A DNA stretch of 64,000 bases from Seohaeicola saemankumensis (GCF_020171285.1 NZ_JAIUZI010000001.1:620001-684000), one strand, 5' to 3'. Numbered from the stretch's first letter, positions 1 through 11,217 are shown. A program made the numbers and translations. Notes: generated from the letters alone by a model not told the origin.

Positions 1-1034
1 TGTCCAGTGAAATGGTCTATGAATTCCCCGAACTGCAGGGGCTGATGGGCCGCTACTATATCGAGGCGGCCGGCCACCCGGCCGAGGTCGCCGCCGCCGC
101 CCAGGAACACTACTCGCCGCTGGGCCCGTCGGACGACGTGCCCACGGCCCCGGTTTCGGTCACCGTGGCGCTGGCCGACAAGCTCGATACGCTGACCGGC
201 TTCTGGGCGATTGATGAGAAACCCACCGGATCCAAGGATCCCTTCGCCCTGCGCCGCGCCGCGCTGGGGGTGATCCGTCTGGTGCTGACCAATGATCTGC
301 GGCTGCCGCTGGATCGCTACATCGACACCCAGCTGGTGCGCATCGAGGGCGCCATCGACGAGGCGCTGCCCGATGGCGATGTCGATCAGCTGCTGAACGA
401 AATCGCCGATCACGGCGTCTTTGGCGCGGCCCTCGCCGCGTTGCGCGAGAAGCTGAGTGACGCGCCGGCCGCGCTGCTGAACCTCGCCGACAAGGTGCCC
501 GACACCTCGCAGGACCTGCTGGCCTTCTTCCATGACCGGCTCAAGGTCTACCTGCGCGACGAAGGGATCCGGCATGATGTCATCGACGCCTGCATCACGA
601 TGCCGGGCAACGACGACCTGACGCTTCTGGCCAAACGGGCCCGCGCGCTGGAGGCGGCGCTGGGAACCGAGGATGGCGAAAACCTGCTGCAGGGCTTCAA
701 GCGGGCCAACAACATCCTGACCCAGGCCGAGGAAAAGGACGGGGTGGAATATTCCTTTGGCGCGGACGTGAAATTCGCCGAAACCGACAGCGAAAAGGCG
801 CTCTTTGCGGCGCTTGCTGAGGCGGACGCGCGCCTCGCCCCGGCGCTGGCGGCTGAGGATTTTGCCACCGCAATGGCCGCCATGGCCGACCTGCGCGGCC
901 CGGTGGACGCGTTTTTCGAGGATGTGCAGGTCAATGCCCAGAACGAGACCCTGCGCCGCAACCGGCTGAACCTGCTGCACCAGATCCGCAGCACCTGCGG
1001 ACAGGTGGCGGATCTGACCCGGATCGCAGGCTGA
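1..1034 (+). CDS. glyS: Glycyl-tRNA synthetase beta subunit, C-terminal part (partial)
   Basis: The reading frame is open from the first bases of the window (first whole codon at 3), so the gene begins upstream and about 344 residues are visible. The motif [13 protein letters not shown] near the start and the run [12 protein letters not shown] followed by [10 protein letters not shown] are characteristic of the beta subunit of the bacterial alpha2beta2 glycyl-tRNA synthetase. The C-terminal part is the alpha-helical anticodon-binding region. The enzyme charges tRNA-Gly in the cytoplasm. ppdK follows after about 305 bases, an order common in Rhodobacteraceae. Confidence 0.93.
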   Translation, partial: SSEMVYEFPELQGLMGRYYIEAAGHPAEVAAAAQEHYSPLGPSDDVPTAPVSVTVALADKLDTLTGFWAIDEKPTGSKDPFALRRAALGVIRLVLTNDLRLPLDRYIDTQLVRIEGAIDEALPDGDVDQLLNEIADHGVFGAALAALREKLSDAPAALLNLADKVPDTSQDLLAFFHDRLKVYLRDEGIRHDVIDACITMPGNDDLTLLAKRARALEAALGTEDGENLLQGFKRANNILTQAEEKDGVEYSFGADVKFAETDSEKALFAALAEADARLAPALAAEDFATAMAAMADLRGPVDAFFEDVQVNAQNETLRRNRLNLLHQIRSTCGQVADLTRIAG

Positions 1035-1095
1035 GCGGTTTCGGATCGCCGGGGGCGATCCGATCCGGGCCGGGGGCCAGCCCCCCGCACCCCCC

Positions 1096-1160
1096 GGAGT
1101 ATTTGGAAAGAGATGAAATCAGGACGGTCATCCTGGTTTCACCTTTTGGGAAAATACTCC
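1096..1160. repeat. Imperfect palindrome of the GGAGTATTT/GATGAAA intergenic repeat family
   Basis: The glyS-ppdK gap (1035-1339) holds no convincing gene. It carries nested inverted arms: GGAGTATTT (1096-1104) against AAATACTCC (1152-1160), and TGAAATCAGGA (1114-1124) against TCCTGGTTTCA (1131-1141) with one G-U pair. Transcribed, this gives a long hairpin that may end the glyS message, but no clear U-tract follows. The same GAGTATT...AGAGATGAAA core appears near 13242-13266 (minus) and 61381-61402 (plus), so it is a dispersed element rather than a private terminator. Confidence 0.7.
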
Positions 1161-1339
1161 AGGGAGTTTGAGGGACAGCGTCCCTCATCCAATTATCGAA
1201 TGCGCCGCAGGCGCGCCTTTTGCAACATGTGCCGGGGGCGGGCCGGATTCGGGGGGATCGCGTTTCGTGCCACTTGCGCGGGGCGCGGGCGTGACTATGC
1301 TGCGTCTGAACCAAAAGGTGCCGCAGTGCAGAATTCCCC

Positions 1340-3925
1340 GTGCAGAACAACCCGCATACCACGCTGATCACGCCCACCGCGCCGGTGGCCACTGAAACCC
1401 ATGGCGGGCGGGCCAAGTGTCTGCAGCGCCTTGTCCGGCTGGAACTGCCGGTGCCGCGCACGGTGGCGCTGTCGTTCGATGCGGTGCGGCGGATTGCCGA
1501 GGGGCAGCTGCCGGACATTCCGGCCATCGTCGACCAGTTCGATTCCGATACGCTGCTCTGTGTCCGGCCGTCGTCCGAGGACCCCGACTGGGGCGGGCCG
1601 GGCGCGGTTCTGAACATCGGCATGAACCAGGCCCGTCACACGCAGTTGAGCGCCAGCATGGGCGAGACCGCCGCGACGGCGATGTACATGCGCTTCGTGC
1701 AGTCCTATGCCGTACATGTGGCGCGGCTGGACCCGGATGTCTTCGATGTCGAAACCGAGGAAACCGCGCAGGCGCTGAGCGATATCCTGCGGGCCTACGA
1801 GGAAGAGGCGGACGAGCCGTTTCCCCAGGACCCGCGCGAACAGCTGGGCGGGGTTCTGCGGTCGATGGCGCGGGCCTGGGACGGCACCTCGGCGCGGTTG
1901 CTGCGCCAGGCCAAGGGCGCGCCGGCGGATGCCGGGCTGGGCCTTGTGGTGCAGGAGATGATCGCCGGGCTGGGGCAGGGCGAATGCGGCTCGGGCGTGC
2001 TGCAACTGGTCGATGTCGTCACCGGGTTGCCGCAGATCACCGGCCGCTACCTGAGCCAGAGCCAGGGCCGCGAGGCGCTGGGTGCCGGGGCGGAGGCCCT
2101 TTATCTCGAGCGCGACGAGCGCGGGCCGTCGCTGGAGGATGTCGCGCCGGAGGCTTTTGCGTCGCTCAAGGCGATCGCGGCGGTGATGCGCGAGAAGCTG
2201 CGCGAAGAGATGCAGGTCGAATTCGTGATCCAGAACGGCGCCGTGCATATCCTCGACGGGGTCCGGGTGCCGCGCAGCCCGCGCGCGGCGCTGCGGATCG
2301 CGGTGCGGCTGGCCCAGGACGGCATCATCTCGAAACAGGAGGCGGTGATGCGGATCGATCCGCATTCGCTGAACGAACTCCTGCACCGCCAGGTGGCCCC
2401 GGACGCCGAACGCGACGTGCTGGCCACCGGCATCGGCGCCAGCCCCGGTGCGGCCACCGGGCGCGTGGTCTTTACCGCGACCGATGCGCAGGCCAGCGCG
2501 GCGCGGCGCGAGCCCTGCATCCTGGTGCGCCGCGAAACCTCGCCCGAGGATATCCGCGGCATGCATGCGGCCGTGGCCGTTCTGACCGAAAAGGGCGGCA
2601 TGACCAGCCACGCCGCGGTGATCGGGCGCGGCATGGGGCTGCCCTGTATCGTCGGCGCCTCGACAATGCGGTTCCACACCCGCGACAAGACGCTGACCGC
2701 GCCCGATGGCCGGGTGCTGACCGAGGGCGACGTGATCACCATCGACGGCAGTTCCGGCCAGATTCTGGCCGGTGAGCCGGAGATGCTGGAGGCGGCTCTG
2801 GACGACGCCTTTCAGGAGCTGATGGCCTGGGCCGATGCCGACCGCGATATCGGTATCCGCGCCAATGCCGATACCCCCGCCGATGCCCAGACCGCGCGCA
2901 ACTTTGATGCCCAGGGGATCGGGCTGTGCCGGACCGAGCACATGTTCTTTGATCCCGGCCGGCTGACCGTGATGCGCGAGATGATTTTTGCCGAAACCAG
3001 CGCGGGCCGGGCGGCGGTGCTGGCGCGGCTGCTGCCGATGCAGCGCGAGGATTTCATCCAGCTCTTTCGCATCATGGAGGGGCAGCCGGTCTGTATCCGC
3101 CTGTTCGACCCGCCGCTGCACGAATTCCTGCCGGCCACCCGCCAGGGCCAGCGCGAACTGGCCGAGGCGCTGGACATCCCGGTCAGCGATGTGACCCGCC
3201 GGGTCGAGGCGATGGCGGAATACAACCCCATGCTGGGGCTGCGCGGGGTGCGGCTGGGCGTGACCCTGCCCGAGATCTACGACATGCAGGCCCGCGCGAT
3301 TTTCGAGGCGACGCTGGAGGCCAGCAAGGATGGCGCCCCGGTGGTGCCCGAGATCATGATCCCGCTGGTCAGCGCCAAGCGCGAGGTCGAACTGGTCAAG
3401 GCCCGCATCGACGCGGTCGCGGCGGCGGTGCGGCTGGAGCGGGGGCAGGATTTCGACTACCGGCTGGGCGTGATGGTGGAAACCCCGCGCGCCGCCCTGC
3501 GCGCGGCCGAAATCGCCCCGCACACCGCTTTCCTGAGCTTTGGCACCAACGACCTGACCCAGATGACCTATGGCCTGTCGCGCGACGATGCGGGGCGGTT
3601 CATGTCGGCCTACGTGCAGCAGGGCGTTTTCCCCGAGGACCCGTTCCACGTGCTGGACACCGAGGGCGTCGGCGAGCTGCTGAAACTGGGGGCCGAACGG
3701 GGCCGGTCCGGCAACCCCGGCATCACCATTTCGGTCTGTGGCGAACATGGCGGCAACCCCGAATCAATCGCCTTCTGCCGCGAGGCCGGGTTCGATTACA
3801 TGTCCTGTTCGCCCTTCCGCGTTCCGGTGGCGCGGCTAGCGGCCGCACAATTGGCCATTTCCAACAAGATGGGCGAGACAAAGCGGTCGTGGTTCAAGAT
3901 GTTGTGGCGTCCGCGCCGCAATTAA
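1340..3925 (+). CDS. ppdK: Pyruvate, phosphate dikinase
   Basis: The 861-residue protein interconverts pyruvate, ATP and Pi with phosphoenolpyruvate, AMP and PPi. An N-terminal ATP-grasp-like part (to about 330) has PGAVLNIGMN in place of the usual PGMMDTVLNLG region and is diverged. The central swivelling domain has the phospho-histidine motif GGMTSHAAV (His near 424). The C-terminal TIM barrel ends with CGEHGG and SCSPFRVPVARLAAAQ, which holds the catalytic Cys near 823. Length is close to the usual 870-900. The start is a GTG; no ATG lies near it in frame. The C-terminus has a short basic tail. Confidence 0.9.
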   Translation: MQNNPHTTLITPTAPVATETHGGRAKCLQRLVRLELPVPRTVALSFDAVRRIAEGQLPDIPAIVDQFDSDTLLCVRPSSEDPDWGGPGAVLNIGMNQARHTQLSASMGETAATAMYMRFVQSYAVHVARLDPDVFDVETEETAQALSDILRAYEEEADEPFPQDPREQLGGVLRSMARAWDGTSARLLRQAKGAPADAGLGLVVQEMIAGLGQGECGSGVLQLVDVVTGLPQITGRYLSQSQGREALGAGAEALYLERDERGPSLEDVAPEAFASLKAIAAVMREKLREEMQVEFVIQNGAVHILDGVRVPRSPRAALRIAVRLAQDGIISKQEAVMRIDPHSLNELLHRQVAPDAERDVLATGIGASPGAATGRVVFTATDAQASAARREPCILVRRETSPEDIRGMHAAVAVLTEKGGMTSHAAVIGRGMGLPCIVGASTMRFHTRDKTLTAPDGRVLTEGDVITIDGSSGQILAGEPEMLEAALDDAFQELMAWADADRDIGIRANADTPADAQTARNFDAQGIGLCRTEHMFFDPGRLTVMREMIFAETSAGRAAVLARLLPMQREDFIQLFRIMEGQPVCIRLFDPPLHEFLPATRQGQRELAEALDIPVSDVTRRVEAMAEYNPMLGLRGVRLGVTLPEIYDMQARAIFEATLEASKDGAPVVPEIMIPLVSAKREVELVKARIDAVAAAVRLERGQDFDYRLGVMVETPRAALRAAEIAPHTAFLSFGTNDLTQMTYGLSRDDAGRFMSAYVQQGVFPEDPFHVLDTEGVGELLKLGAERGRSGNPGITISVCGEHGGNPESIAFCREAGFDYMSCSPFRVPVARLAAAQLAISNKMGETKRSWFKMLWRPRRN

Positions 3926-4063
3926 TCCGGCCAATCGGCAAGAAAATGTCAATTATTCGCTTGCATTTTCGAGAAAACTTGTCCTTTGCGCAAAGCTCGT
4001 TTAAGGGGCTTCGAGCGTCTCTTGGGGGAGGGACCGACGCGTACCGTTGTTGTTGGGGTTGTA

Positions 4064-4714
4064 ATGAAACGAATTCTTGCTGCTGCCGCGTTGATTTCGG
4101 CTGTTCTCATGCCGGTCGCCGCTGTTTCCGATACGGGTCTGCAGGACCTGTTCAAACGCGAAAAATCCACGCTCGAGGGGCTGCCCGGACGGCAGCTGAA
4201 GTCGCTGCTGACGGCAACCCAGCCGCGCGGCAAGATCCGCACTCCCGAGGCGCCGATGAACTACAGCTTTGCCTGGCTCGATGCCCAGCCCAAGGCGACG
4301 GGCGGCGAAAACTGGAAATGCCTGTCAGAGGCGCTGTATTTCGAGGCCCGCGGCGAGACGGTCAAAGGCCAGTTCGCGGTGGCCGAGGTGATCGTGAACC
4401 GGGCCAAGAGCTCGCGGTTTCCCGACACCATCTGCGGCGTGATCCGCCAGGGCACCGGCAAGAAATACCAGTGCCAGTTCACCTACACCTGCGATGGCCG
4501 CAAGGAGGTGATCGCCGAACCGCGCGCCTATGAACGGGTGGCCAAGGTGGCCCGCGCCATACTGGACGGGACTTCGGGCGACCTGACCAATGGCGCGACC
4601 TACTACCACACCGTCGCGGTCAGCCCGCGCTGGGCGCGCAAGTTCACCCAGACCGCTCGCATCGGCGTGCACCTGTTCTACCGTCCGAATTATCGCACCG
4701 CGTCCAACGACTAG
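4064..4714 (+). CDS. SleB-family cell wall hydrolase, secreted
   Basis: The 216-residue protein starts at ATG 4064, where a signal peptide begins (KR followed by AAAALISAVLMPVAAVS); an in-frame upstream ATG at 3986 would add 26 residues that spoil it. The C-terminal half carries the Hydrolase_2/SleB fold: CLSEALYFEARGE with the catalytic Glu, AVAEVIVNRAKS, CQFTYTCDG and ATYYHT. Such enzymes act as lytic transglycosylase or amidase on peptidoglycan in the periplasm. No spore function is implied in this group. It stands alone between ppdK and folB. Confidence 0.85.
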   Translation: MKRILAAAALISAVLMPVAAVSDTGLQDLFKREKSTLEGLPGRQLKSLLTATQPRGKIRTPEAPMNYSFAWLDAQPKATGGENWKCLSEALYFEARGETVKGQFAVAEVIVNRAKSSRFPDTICGVIRQGTGKKYQCQFTYTCDGRKEVIAEPRAYERVAKVARAILDGTSGDLTNGATYYHTVAVSPRWARKFTQTARIGVHLFYRPNYRTASND

Positions 4715-4851
4715 GCTGCCAGCGGCACGAATTCCCGGCAAAACCCCGCGCGACGCCGCTTTCGGGTGTTGGCACGGCGTCGGCGGGCCTGTTAGAACGG
4801 CGTTCACGGTCCAGAACGGGCTGAACGCAATCACGACACGGGCCCGCTGCC

Positions 4852-5769
4852 ATGAGTTCAGAAATCCGTCTTGCCTTCGCGCATCCCTCCGAACGGGCCG
4901 CCGCCACCGCGCCGCGCGGCCCGCTTGACCGGATCTCGTTGCGCGACCACGTGGTCGAGGTCGAGATCGGCGCCTTTCAGGCAGAACGCGGCACCACCCA
5001 GCGGATCTGTTTCAACGTGGTGGTCGAGGTCCAGCCCGTCACCGCGCCCATCGACGACGATGTCGACCGAATCCTGTCCTACGACAAGGTGACCGAGGCC
5101 ATCGCCCACGAACTGGCGGCCGAGCGGCTGAACCTGCTGGAAACCCTGGCCGAACGCATCGCCGAACGCATCCTGCTGGAACCGCAGGCGGTCCGCGCCT
5201 TTGTCCGGATCGAAAAGTTGGACCGGGGGCCGGGGGCGCTCGGGGTCGAGATCGTGCGCGGCCGCGACCACGTGCATCCCGAAACGCTGGATGATGACCG
5301 CCCCCATCCCCGGCTGGTCTACCTCTCCAACGCCGCCGTGGCCGCGCCGCACCTGTCCGGCTGGCTGGACCAGCTCGAGGCGGGCCGCCGCCCGGTGATC
5401 CTCTGCGTCGGGGCCCCCGACGGCGCCGCGCCACAGACCGGCCACAAGATGACCCAGCGCCGGATCGACCTGCTGGCCATCGAACAGAACGCCTGGGTGC
5501 TGGCCTCGCGCGATCCGCGCTGCGTGGTGGTGTCGACCCGGACCGAGCTGGACTGGGCCATGCGCAACGGCCAGATCAGCGTCTGGGCGCCGTCCAAGAT
5601 CGTGCTCGACGCGGTCGACGGCCCTTCGGCGCAGCCCTCGGATTCGGTGGCGCTGGCGGCCTGGTTCGCGGCCACCTTCGCGGCGGACGAGATGCTGGTG
5701 ATCGGCGCCGATCTGCCCGACAACCCCGGCGTGCCGCTGCGTGCCGTCGCCATGGAGGCCGAGATTTGA
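4852..5769 (+). CDS. folB: Dihydroneopterin aldolase fused to an amino-acid-kinase-like domain
   Basis: Residues about 20-130 match FolB (RISLRDHVVEVEIGAF, then LSYDKVTEAI, then LNLLETLAERIAERIL), the enzyme converting dihydroneopterin to hydroxymethyl-dihydropterin in folate synthesis. A normal FolB is about 120 residues; this protein has 305. The extra 170 residues (RLVYLSNAAVAAPHLSGWL, AIEQNAWVLASRD, then QPSDSVALAAWFAATFAADEMLVIGADLP) resemble aspartokinase-like small kinases of the COG2054/MfnE type. The role of that half is inference. The stop overlaps the TTG start of folP by 4 nt, so the two are cotranscribed. Confidence 0.85.
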   Translation: MSSEIRLAFAHPSERAAATAPRGPLDRISLRDHVVEVEIGAFQAERGTTQRICFNVVVEVQPVTAPIDDDVDRILSYDKVTEAIAHELAAERLNLLETLAERIAERILLEPQAVRAFVRIEKLDRGPGALGVEIVRGRDHVHPETLDDDRPHPRLVYLSNAAVAAPHLSGWLDQLEAGRRPVILCVGAPDGAAPQTGHKMTQRRIDLLAIEQNAWVLASRDPRCVVVSTRTELDWAMRNGQISVWAPSKIVLDAVDGPSAQPSDSVALAAWFAATFAADEMLVIGADLPDNPGVPLRAVAMEAEI

Positions 5770-6785
5770 GCCTCTACCCCCTGCCGATCGCCCAGATCCA
5801 CCGGAATGCCGACAGCGCCGCCGCGCCGATGGCGGGCAGCGCCCATGTCTGGTGGGACGAAATCAACATTCGCGACGACCGCGGCCACACTGAATTCAGC
5901 CTCAGCAGCGAGGTCACGCCGGAGCTGCGCGCCCGGCTCTCGGATCCGCGCCCCGACCTCTGCGGCCTGACGCTGGACCGACCCCGGCTGATGGGCATCC
6001 TCAACGTCACCCCCGACAGCTTTTCCGACGGCGGCGAACATTCGACCCTGAACCGCGCCGTGGCCCACGCCCGCGCGATGTCCGAACATGTCGATATCCT
6101 CGACATCGGCGGCGAATCCACCCGCCCCGGCGCGGTAGAGATCCCGGTGCCGGTCGAAACCGCCCGCGTGCTGCCGGTGATCCGCGCGATCCGGGCCGAG
6201 GGCATCACCACCCCGATCAGCATCGACACCCGCAAGGCCGCCGTGGCCGAGGCGGCGCTGGATGCCGGGGCCGACATGGTCAACGACGTCACCGCCCTGC
6301 GCTGGGACGCGGACATGGCGCCGCTGCTGGCCGAACGCGGCGTGCCGGTCTGCCTGATGCATTCGGTTGCCGACCCCGAGACGATGCAGGCGCATGCCAC
6401 CTACGACAACGTGTTGCACGAGGTCTATGACCACCTCGCTGAACGGCTCGAGGCGGCGGACAAGGCCGGCATCGCCTTTGACCGGATCATCACCGATCCC
6501 GGCATCGGATTCGGCAAGACGCTGGACCACAACCTGGAACTGCTGCGCGGGCTGGCGCTGTTTCACGGGCTGGGCGCGCCGGTGCTGCTGGGCGCTTCGC
6601 GCAAGCGGTTCATCGGCACCATCGCCGGCGCCGATGACCCGATGAGCGACCGCATGCCGGGCTCGGTCGCGGTGGCTTTGCACGCTGCCGCGCAGGGGGT
6701 ACATATCCTGCGGGTCCACGACACCGGCGAAACCCGGCAGGCGCTGGACCTGTGGCAGGCGCTGGCGGGACAGAACGAGGCATAG
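5766..6785 (+). CDS. folP: Dihydropteroate synthase
   Basis: The 339-residue enzyme condenses dihydropterin pyrophosphate with p-aminobenzoate in folate synthesis. Signature motifs are [52 protein letters not shown] and GASRKRFIG, in the right order on a TIM barrel. About 75 extra residues precede the first motif. The start is TTG at 5766 overlapping the folB stop. glmM begins 4 bases after the stop, so folB-folP-glmM form one unit. This is the sulfonamide target family. Confidence 0.95.
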   Translation: MSLYPLPIAQIHRNADSAAAPMAGSAHVWWDEINIRDDRGHTEFSLSSEVTPELRARLSDPRPDLCGLTLDRPRLMGILNVTPDSFSDGGEHSTLNRAVAHARAMSEHVDILDIGGESTRPGAVEIPVPVETARVLPVIRAIRAEGITTPISIDTRKAAVAEAALDAGADMVNDVTALRWDADMAPLLAERGVPVCLMHSVADPETMQAHATYDNVLHEVYDHLAERLEAADKAGIAFDRIITDPGIGFGKTLDHNLELLRGLALFHGLGAPVLLGASRKRFIGTIAGADDPMSDRMPGSVAVALHAAAQGVHILRVHDTGETRQALDLWQALAGQNEA

Positions 6786-6789
6786 ACAG

Positions 6790-8139
6790 ATGGTGCGCAA
6801 GCTCTTTGGAACCGATGGCGTGCGCGGCACCGCCAATACTCACCCGATGACCGCCGAAATGGCGCTGCGCATCGGCGCCGCCGTCGGCCGCTATTTCCGC
6901 CGCGACGCCTCTGGCGTGCACCGGGTGGTGATCGGCAAGGACACGCGGCTCTCGGGCTATATGTTCGAAAACGCGCTGACCGCCGGGCTGACCTCGACCG
7001 GCATGAACGTTCTGCTGCTCGGCCCGGTGCCCACGCCCTGCGTCGGGCTGATGACCCGCTCGATGCGCGCCGATCTGGGCGTGATGATCTCGGCCAGCCA
7101 TAACCCGGCCGAGGACAACGGCATCAAGTTCTTTGGCCCCGATGGCTTCAAGCTCTCCGATCAGGCCGAGATCGAGATCGAGGCGCTGATCGACGCCGGG
7201 GTCGAACCCGCGCAGGCCGCCCATATCGGCCGTGCCAAGCGGATCGACGACGCCCGTTTCCGCTATGGCGAGCGGGTCAAATCCTCGCTGCCGCGCGACC
7301 TGCGGCTCGACGGGCTCAAGGTGGTGGTCGATTGCGCCAACGGCGGCGGCTACAAGGCCGCGCCGGACATCCTGTGGGAACTCGGCGCCGAGGTGATCCC
7401 GGTCGGCGTCGCGCCCGACGGGTTCAACATCAACAAGGGCTGCGGATCGACCCAGCCCCAGATCGCCGCCGAAACCGTGGTGTCGCACGGTGCCGATGTC
7501 GGCATCTGCCTCGATGGCGATGCCGACCGGGTGATGGTGATCGACGAAACCGGCACCGTCGCCGACGGCGACCAGCTGATGGCGCTCTTGGCGCGGCGCT
7601 GGTCCGAAGACGGTCTGCTCGCCGGCGGCGCGCTGGTGGCCACGGTGATGTCGAACCTCGGGTTGGAACGGTACCTGTCCGGTCACGGCATCGGGTTGGA
7701 ACGCACCGCCGTCGGCGACCGCTATGTGGTCGAACGGATGCGCGCGGGCGGCTTCAACCTGGGCGGCGAACAATCCGGCCACATCGTGATGACCGACTAT
7801 GCCACCACCGGCGACGGGCTGATGGCGGGGCTGCATTTCCTCGCCGAAATCGTGCGCTCGGGCCAGCCCGCCAGCGCGCTGGCCCGCCAGTTCGACCCGG
7901 TGCCGCAACTGCTGAAAAACGTCCGCTTTGCTGCCGGTCAGACGCCGCTGGACCACAGCGGCGTGCAGGCCGCGATTTCGGACGCCGAGACGGCGCTGAC
8001 CGGCAAGGGCCGGCTGCTGATCCGCAAATCGGGGACCGAGCCGCTGATCCGGGTGATGGCCGAATGCGAGGACGCTGGGCTGCTGGAACGTACCGTCGAC
8101 AGCGTGGTCGACGCGGTGGCCGACGCCGTCAGCGCCTGA
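6790..8139 (+). CDS. glmM: Phosphoglucosamine mutase
   Basis: The 449-residue enzyme converts glucosamine-6-phosphate to glucosamine-1-phosphate for UDP-GlcNAc, and so for peptidoglycan and LPS. It shows the starting motif [10 protein letters not shown], the phosphoserine loop [12 protein letters not shown] (Ser about 103), the metal loop DGDADR, the sugar-binding GGEQSGH and the C-terminal phosphate loop [12 protein letters not shown]. Length is typical. It closes the folB-folP-glmM run and converges on the downstream minus-strand exporter with an 11-base overlap. Confidence 0.96.
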   Translation: MVRKLFGTDGVRGTANTHPMTAEMALRIGAAVGRYFRRDASGVHRVVIGKDTRLSGYMFENALTAGLTSTGMNVLLLGPVPTPCVGLMTRSMRADLGVMISASHNPAEDNGIKFFGPDGFKLSDQAEIEIEALIDAGVEPAQAAHIGRAKRIDDARFRYGERVKSSLPRDLRLDGLKVVVDCANGGGYKAAPDILWELGAEVIPVGVAPDGFNINKGCGSTQPQIAAETVVSHGADVGICLDGDADRVMVIDETGTVADGDQLMALLARRWSEDGLLAGGALVATVMSNLGLERYLSGHGIGLERTAVGDRYVVERMRAGGFNLGGEQSGHIVMTDYATTGDGLMAGLHFLAEIVRSGQPASALARQFDPVPQLLKNVRFAAGQTPLDHSGVQAAISDAETALTGKGRLLIRKSGTEPLIRVMAECEDAGLLERTVDSVVDAVADAVSA

Positions 8140-9040
8140 ACAGCCGCCGCAGCGCCCCGTACTGGCTCAGCCCCACGCCGCCCAGGATCAGCGCCATCGC
8201 GGCAAAGAGCGAAGGCGGCAGCGCCTCGCCCAGCACCAGCGCGCCCAGCAGCACCGACCACAGCGGCACCATGTAATTGGTCAGGCTCATGAACACCGGC
8301 CCGGCCGAGCGGATCAGCACCACCCGCAACAGGTTTGCCGCCGCCGTCGGGATGAGCCCCAGAATGGCCAAAAGGAACCCGCCCCAGAGGCCGGGGTTGG
8401 GCGGCGGCCCATGGGTGATCCAGGCCAGCGGAATGACAAAGACCGCGCCGATCACCAGCGTCGCCGCCGACAGCCCCACCGCGTCGATCGGCGGCAGCCG
8501 CCGCATCAGGATCGAGGTCACCGCATAACAGGTCGCCGCCGCCAGACAGGCCATACGCCCCCAGATCTCCATCTCGCTGCCCGATGTGTCAAACGCACCC
8601 GGCCCGATCAGCACCAGCACCCCGGCAAAGCCGATCACGAACCCCGCCGTCCGGCGCAGAGTCATCCGCTCGCCCGGCACCATGAAATGCGCCATCGGCA
8701 GCACGATCAGCGCCACGGCGGCCATCGACACGCCGGTAAAACCCGAGGTGACGAATTGCTGTCCCCAGGACAGGAACAAAAACGGGATCGCGGCGGAAAA
8801 CAGCGACACCACGCTCAGCAGCGGCCAGTCCCGCGCCTCGGTGGTGAACATCCGCGCGCCACGCACCCGCCAGATCGCCACCGTCAACACGGCGGCAAAC
8901 GCGATGCGCGCCGCCGCCACCCAAAAGGGCGGCATATGCTCCAGCGCCAGCGCCTGCACCATGAAGGTACCGCCCCAGACAAAGCCCAGGGTGCTGACGA
9001 TCAGCCAGCTTTTCGCGGTAATGTCGGGGGCCTGGGTCAT
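8129..9040 (-). CDS. EamA/DMT-family exporter
   Basis: The 303-residue protein is almost entirely hydrophobic, with about ten predicted membrane helices in two repeated EamA halves. The first half starts [20 protein letters not shown]; the second has [22 protein letters not shown]. It is a drug/metabolite transporter superfamily member; the substrate cannot be told. The start at 9040 (MTQAPD) is chosen over an ATG at 9115 because the extra 25 residues are polar and lie across the ilvC terminator. Its own promoter was not seen. Confidence 0.85.
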   Translation of the reverse strand: MTQAPDITAKSWLIVSTLGFVWGGTFMVQALALEHMPPFWVAAARIAFAAVLTVAIWRVRGARMFTTEARDWPLLSVVSLFSAAIPFLFLSWGQQFVTSGFTGVSMAAVALIVLPMAHFMVPGERMTLRRTAGFVIGFAGVLVLIGPGAFDTSGSEMEIWGRMACLAAATCYAVTSILMRRLPPIDAVGLSAATLVIGAVFVIPLAWITHGPPPNPGLWGGFLLAILGLIPTAAANLLRVVLIRSAGPVFMSLTNYMVPLWSVLLGALVLGEALPPSLFAAMALILGGVGLSQYGALRRLFRR

Positions 9041-9045
9041 GAACG

Positions 9046-9073
9046 CAAAAGACCCCGGCACCTGGCCGGGGTC
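9046..9073 (-). terminator. Rho-independent terminator after ilvC
   Basis: Read on the minus strand, GACCCCGGC pairs with GCCGGGGTC across a 5-base loop and is followed at once by TTTT. The stem is 9 bp and GC-rich. It lies about 65 bases beyond the ilvC stop and just before the start codon of the exporter gene, so it should end the ilvC transcript. Confidence 0.85.
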
Positions 9074-9102
9074 AATCTCAATCGCGGTGCCGTGGCCCGT
9101 AG

Positions 9103-9121
9103 GGTGGGGTTTCACCCCACC
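9103..9121. repeat. Short perfect hairpin between ilvC and its terminator
   Basis: GGTGGGGT (9103-9110) and ACCCCACC (9114-9121) form a perfect 8-bp stem around a TTC loop. No U-tract follows on either strand. It resembles the short GGTGGGGTTTCACCCC elements that occur between genes in roseobacters; role unknown. Confidence 0.5.
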
Positions 9122-9139
9122 GCCACCGGCCTCAGGGCC

Positions 9140-10219
<1,080 letters not shown>

Positions 10220-10233
10220 TCAGAGGCAAGCGG

Positions 10234-10256
10234 GACAAAATTCGACGAATTTTGTC
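10234..10256. promoter_or_regulatory. Perfect palindrome, candidate Lrp operator between ilvC and lrp
   Basis: GACAAAATTCG (10234-10244) and CGAATTTTGTC (10246-10256) are exact inverted copies around a single A. The element lies about 38 bases before the lrp start and about 72 bases before the ilvC start. The AT-rich dyad fits Lrp/AsnC operators, which often sit in the divergent gap beside the regulator. Binding is inference. Confidence 0.6.
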
Positions 10257-10268
10257 TTCCCCATGCGC

Positions 10269-10294
10269 TGAATTGAATGTACTCGTCCAATTCA
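10269..10294. promoter_or_regulatory. Second dyad overlapping the lrp start codon
   Basis: TGAATTG (10269-10275) and CAATTCA (10288-10294) are exact inverted arms 12 bases apart, with the last arm reaching the A of the lrp ATG. Together with the 10234-10256 palindrome this gives two phased dyads, as expected for an octameric Lrp regulator acting on its own gene. Confidence 0.45.
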
Positions 10295-10749
10295 TGCTCG
10301 AAGCCACCGACAGACGTATTCTCCGGCATCTCCAGGCCGATCCGACGCTGACCAGCGCGGAGCTGGCCGATCGGTGCGGGCTGACCGTGCGCACCTGCAA
10401 CCGCCGGATCGAGAAAATGCAGGCCACCGGCGTGATCGAGGGCCAAGAGGCGGTGATCGACTGGGCCGCGCTGGGCTATTCGATCGAGGTCTCGCTGCGC
10501 TTCACCCTCGACAAGACCCAGTCCCGCGCCTTTGACGAATTCCTTGCCGCCGCCCGCGAGGTGCCCGAGGTGCTGGAGATCCAGACCTTTCTCGGTCGGG
10601 TCGATGTGCGCCTGTCGGTGATCGCCCGCGACCTGCCGCATTACCAGCAGCTTTATCGCGACCGTATCCTGACCCTGCCGCATATTGCCGATATCGAGGC
10701 GCTGATGCATATCGCGCGGGTCAAGAGCGACGAGGCGCTGCCCGTATGA
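10294..10749 (+). CDS. Lrp/AsnC-family transcriptional regulator
   Basis: The 151-residue protein has an N-terminal winged helix (TDRRILRHLQADPTLTSAELADRCGLTVRTCNRRIEKM) and a C-terminal RAM ligand-binding domain with VPEVLEIQTFLGRVDVRLSVIARD. It is divergent from ilvC and overlaps a second Lrp gene by 4 nt. The start ATG at 10294 places the helix at the N-terminus; a TTG at 10252 would run through the palindromic operator. Probable role: control of ilvC and of itself. Confidence 0.88.
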   Translation: MLEATDRRILRHLQADPTLTSAELADRCGLTVRTCNRRIEKMQATGVIEGQEAVIDWAALGYSIEVSLRFTLDKTQSRAFDEFLAAAREVPEVLEIQTFLGRVDVRLSVIARDLPHYQQLYRDRILTLPHIADIEALMHIARVKSDEALPV

Positions 10750-11204
10750 TCGAGCTCGACGACATCGACCGCCGGCTGCTGCGCGCACTGGCCCGCGATG
10801 CCAGCCAGAGCGCCGGCGCGCTGGGCCGGGACCTAGGCCTGTCGCAGCCCGCCGCCTGGCGCCGCATCCGCCGTCTGCAAGAGGCCGGTGCGATCCGAGG
10901 CCGCCGGCTGCGGCTCAACGCCGAGGCGCTGGGGTTCGGCGTCACCGTGTTCCTCGGCGTCAAACTGGCCCGCAAGGGGCAGGTCAGCCTCGAGGATTTC
11001 GAACGCGCGGTCAGCGCCATCCCCGAGGTGCAGACGGTGGAGCATGTGCTGGGACTTTATGACTACCGCCTGCGCGTGGTGGCCCGCGATCTGCCCGATT
11101 TCGAACGGGTGCTGCGCCGCCGTATCATGACGCTGCCGGGAGCAGGGGAGGTAGAAGCCAACGTGCTGCTGAGCGAGGAACGCCGGCCGGGGCCGATCGG
11201 ATGA
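10746..11204 (+). CDS. Second Lrp/AsnC-family regulator
   Basis: This 152-residue paralogue of its neighbour has the same layout: IDRRLLRALARDASQSAGALGRDLGLSQPAAWRRIRRLQ as helix-turn-helix, then a RAM domain with IPEVQTVEHVLGLYDYRLRVVARD. The ATGA overlap with the first lrp gene implies translational coupling. Two Lrp proteins made together can form mixed oligomers; that is a suggestion, not something the sequence shows. Confidence 0.88.
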   Translation: MIELDDIDRRLLRALARDASQSAGALGRDLGLSQPAAWRRIRRLQEAGAIRGRRLRLNAEALGFGVTVFLGVKLARKGQVSLEDFERAVSAIPEVQTVEHVLGLYDYRLRVVARDLPDFERVLRRRIMTLPGAGEVEANVLLSEERRPGPIG

Positions 11205-11217
11205 GGGGGGCGGCGGG

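Noticed and set aside
1295..3748. 817-residue open frame on the minus strand
   Set aside because: It lies opposite ppdK, is extremely rich in Arg, His and Gln, and has no family motif; it is a high-GC shadow frame.
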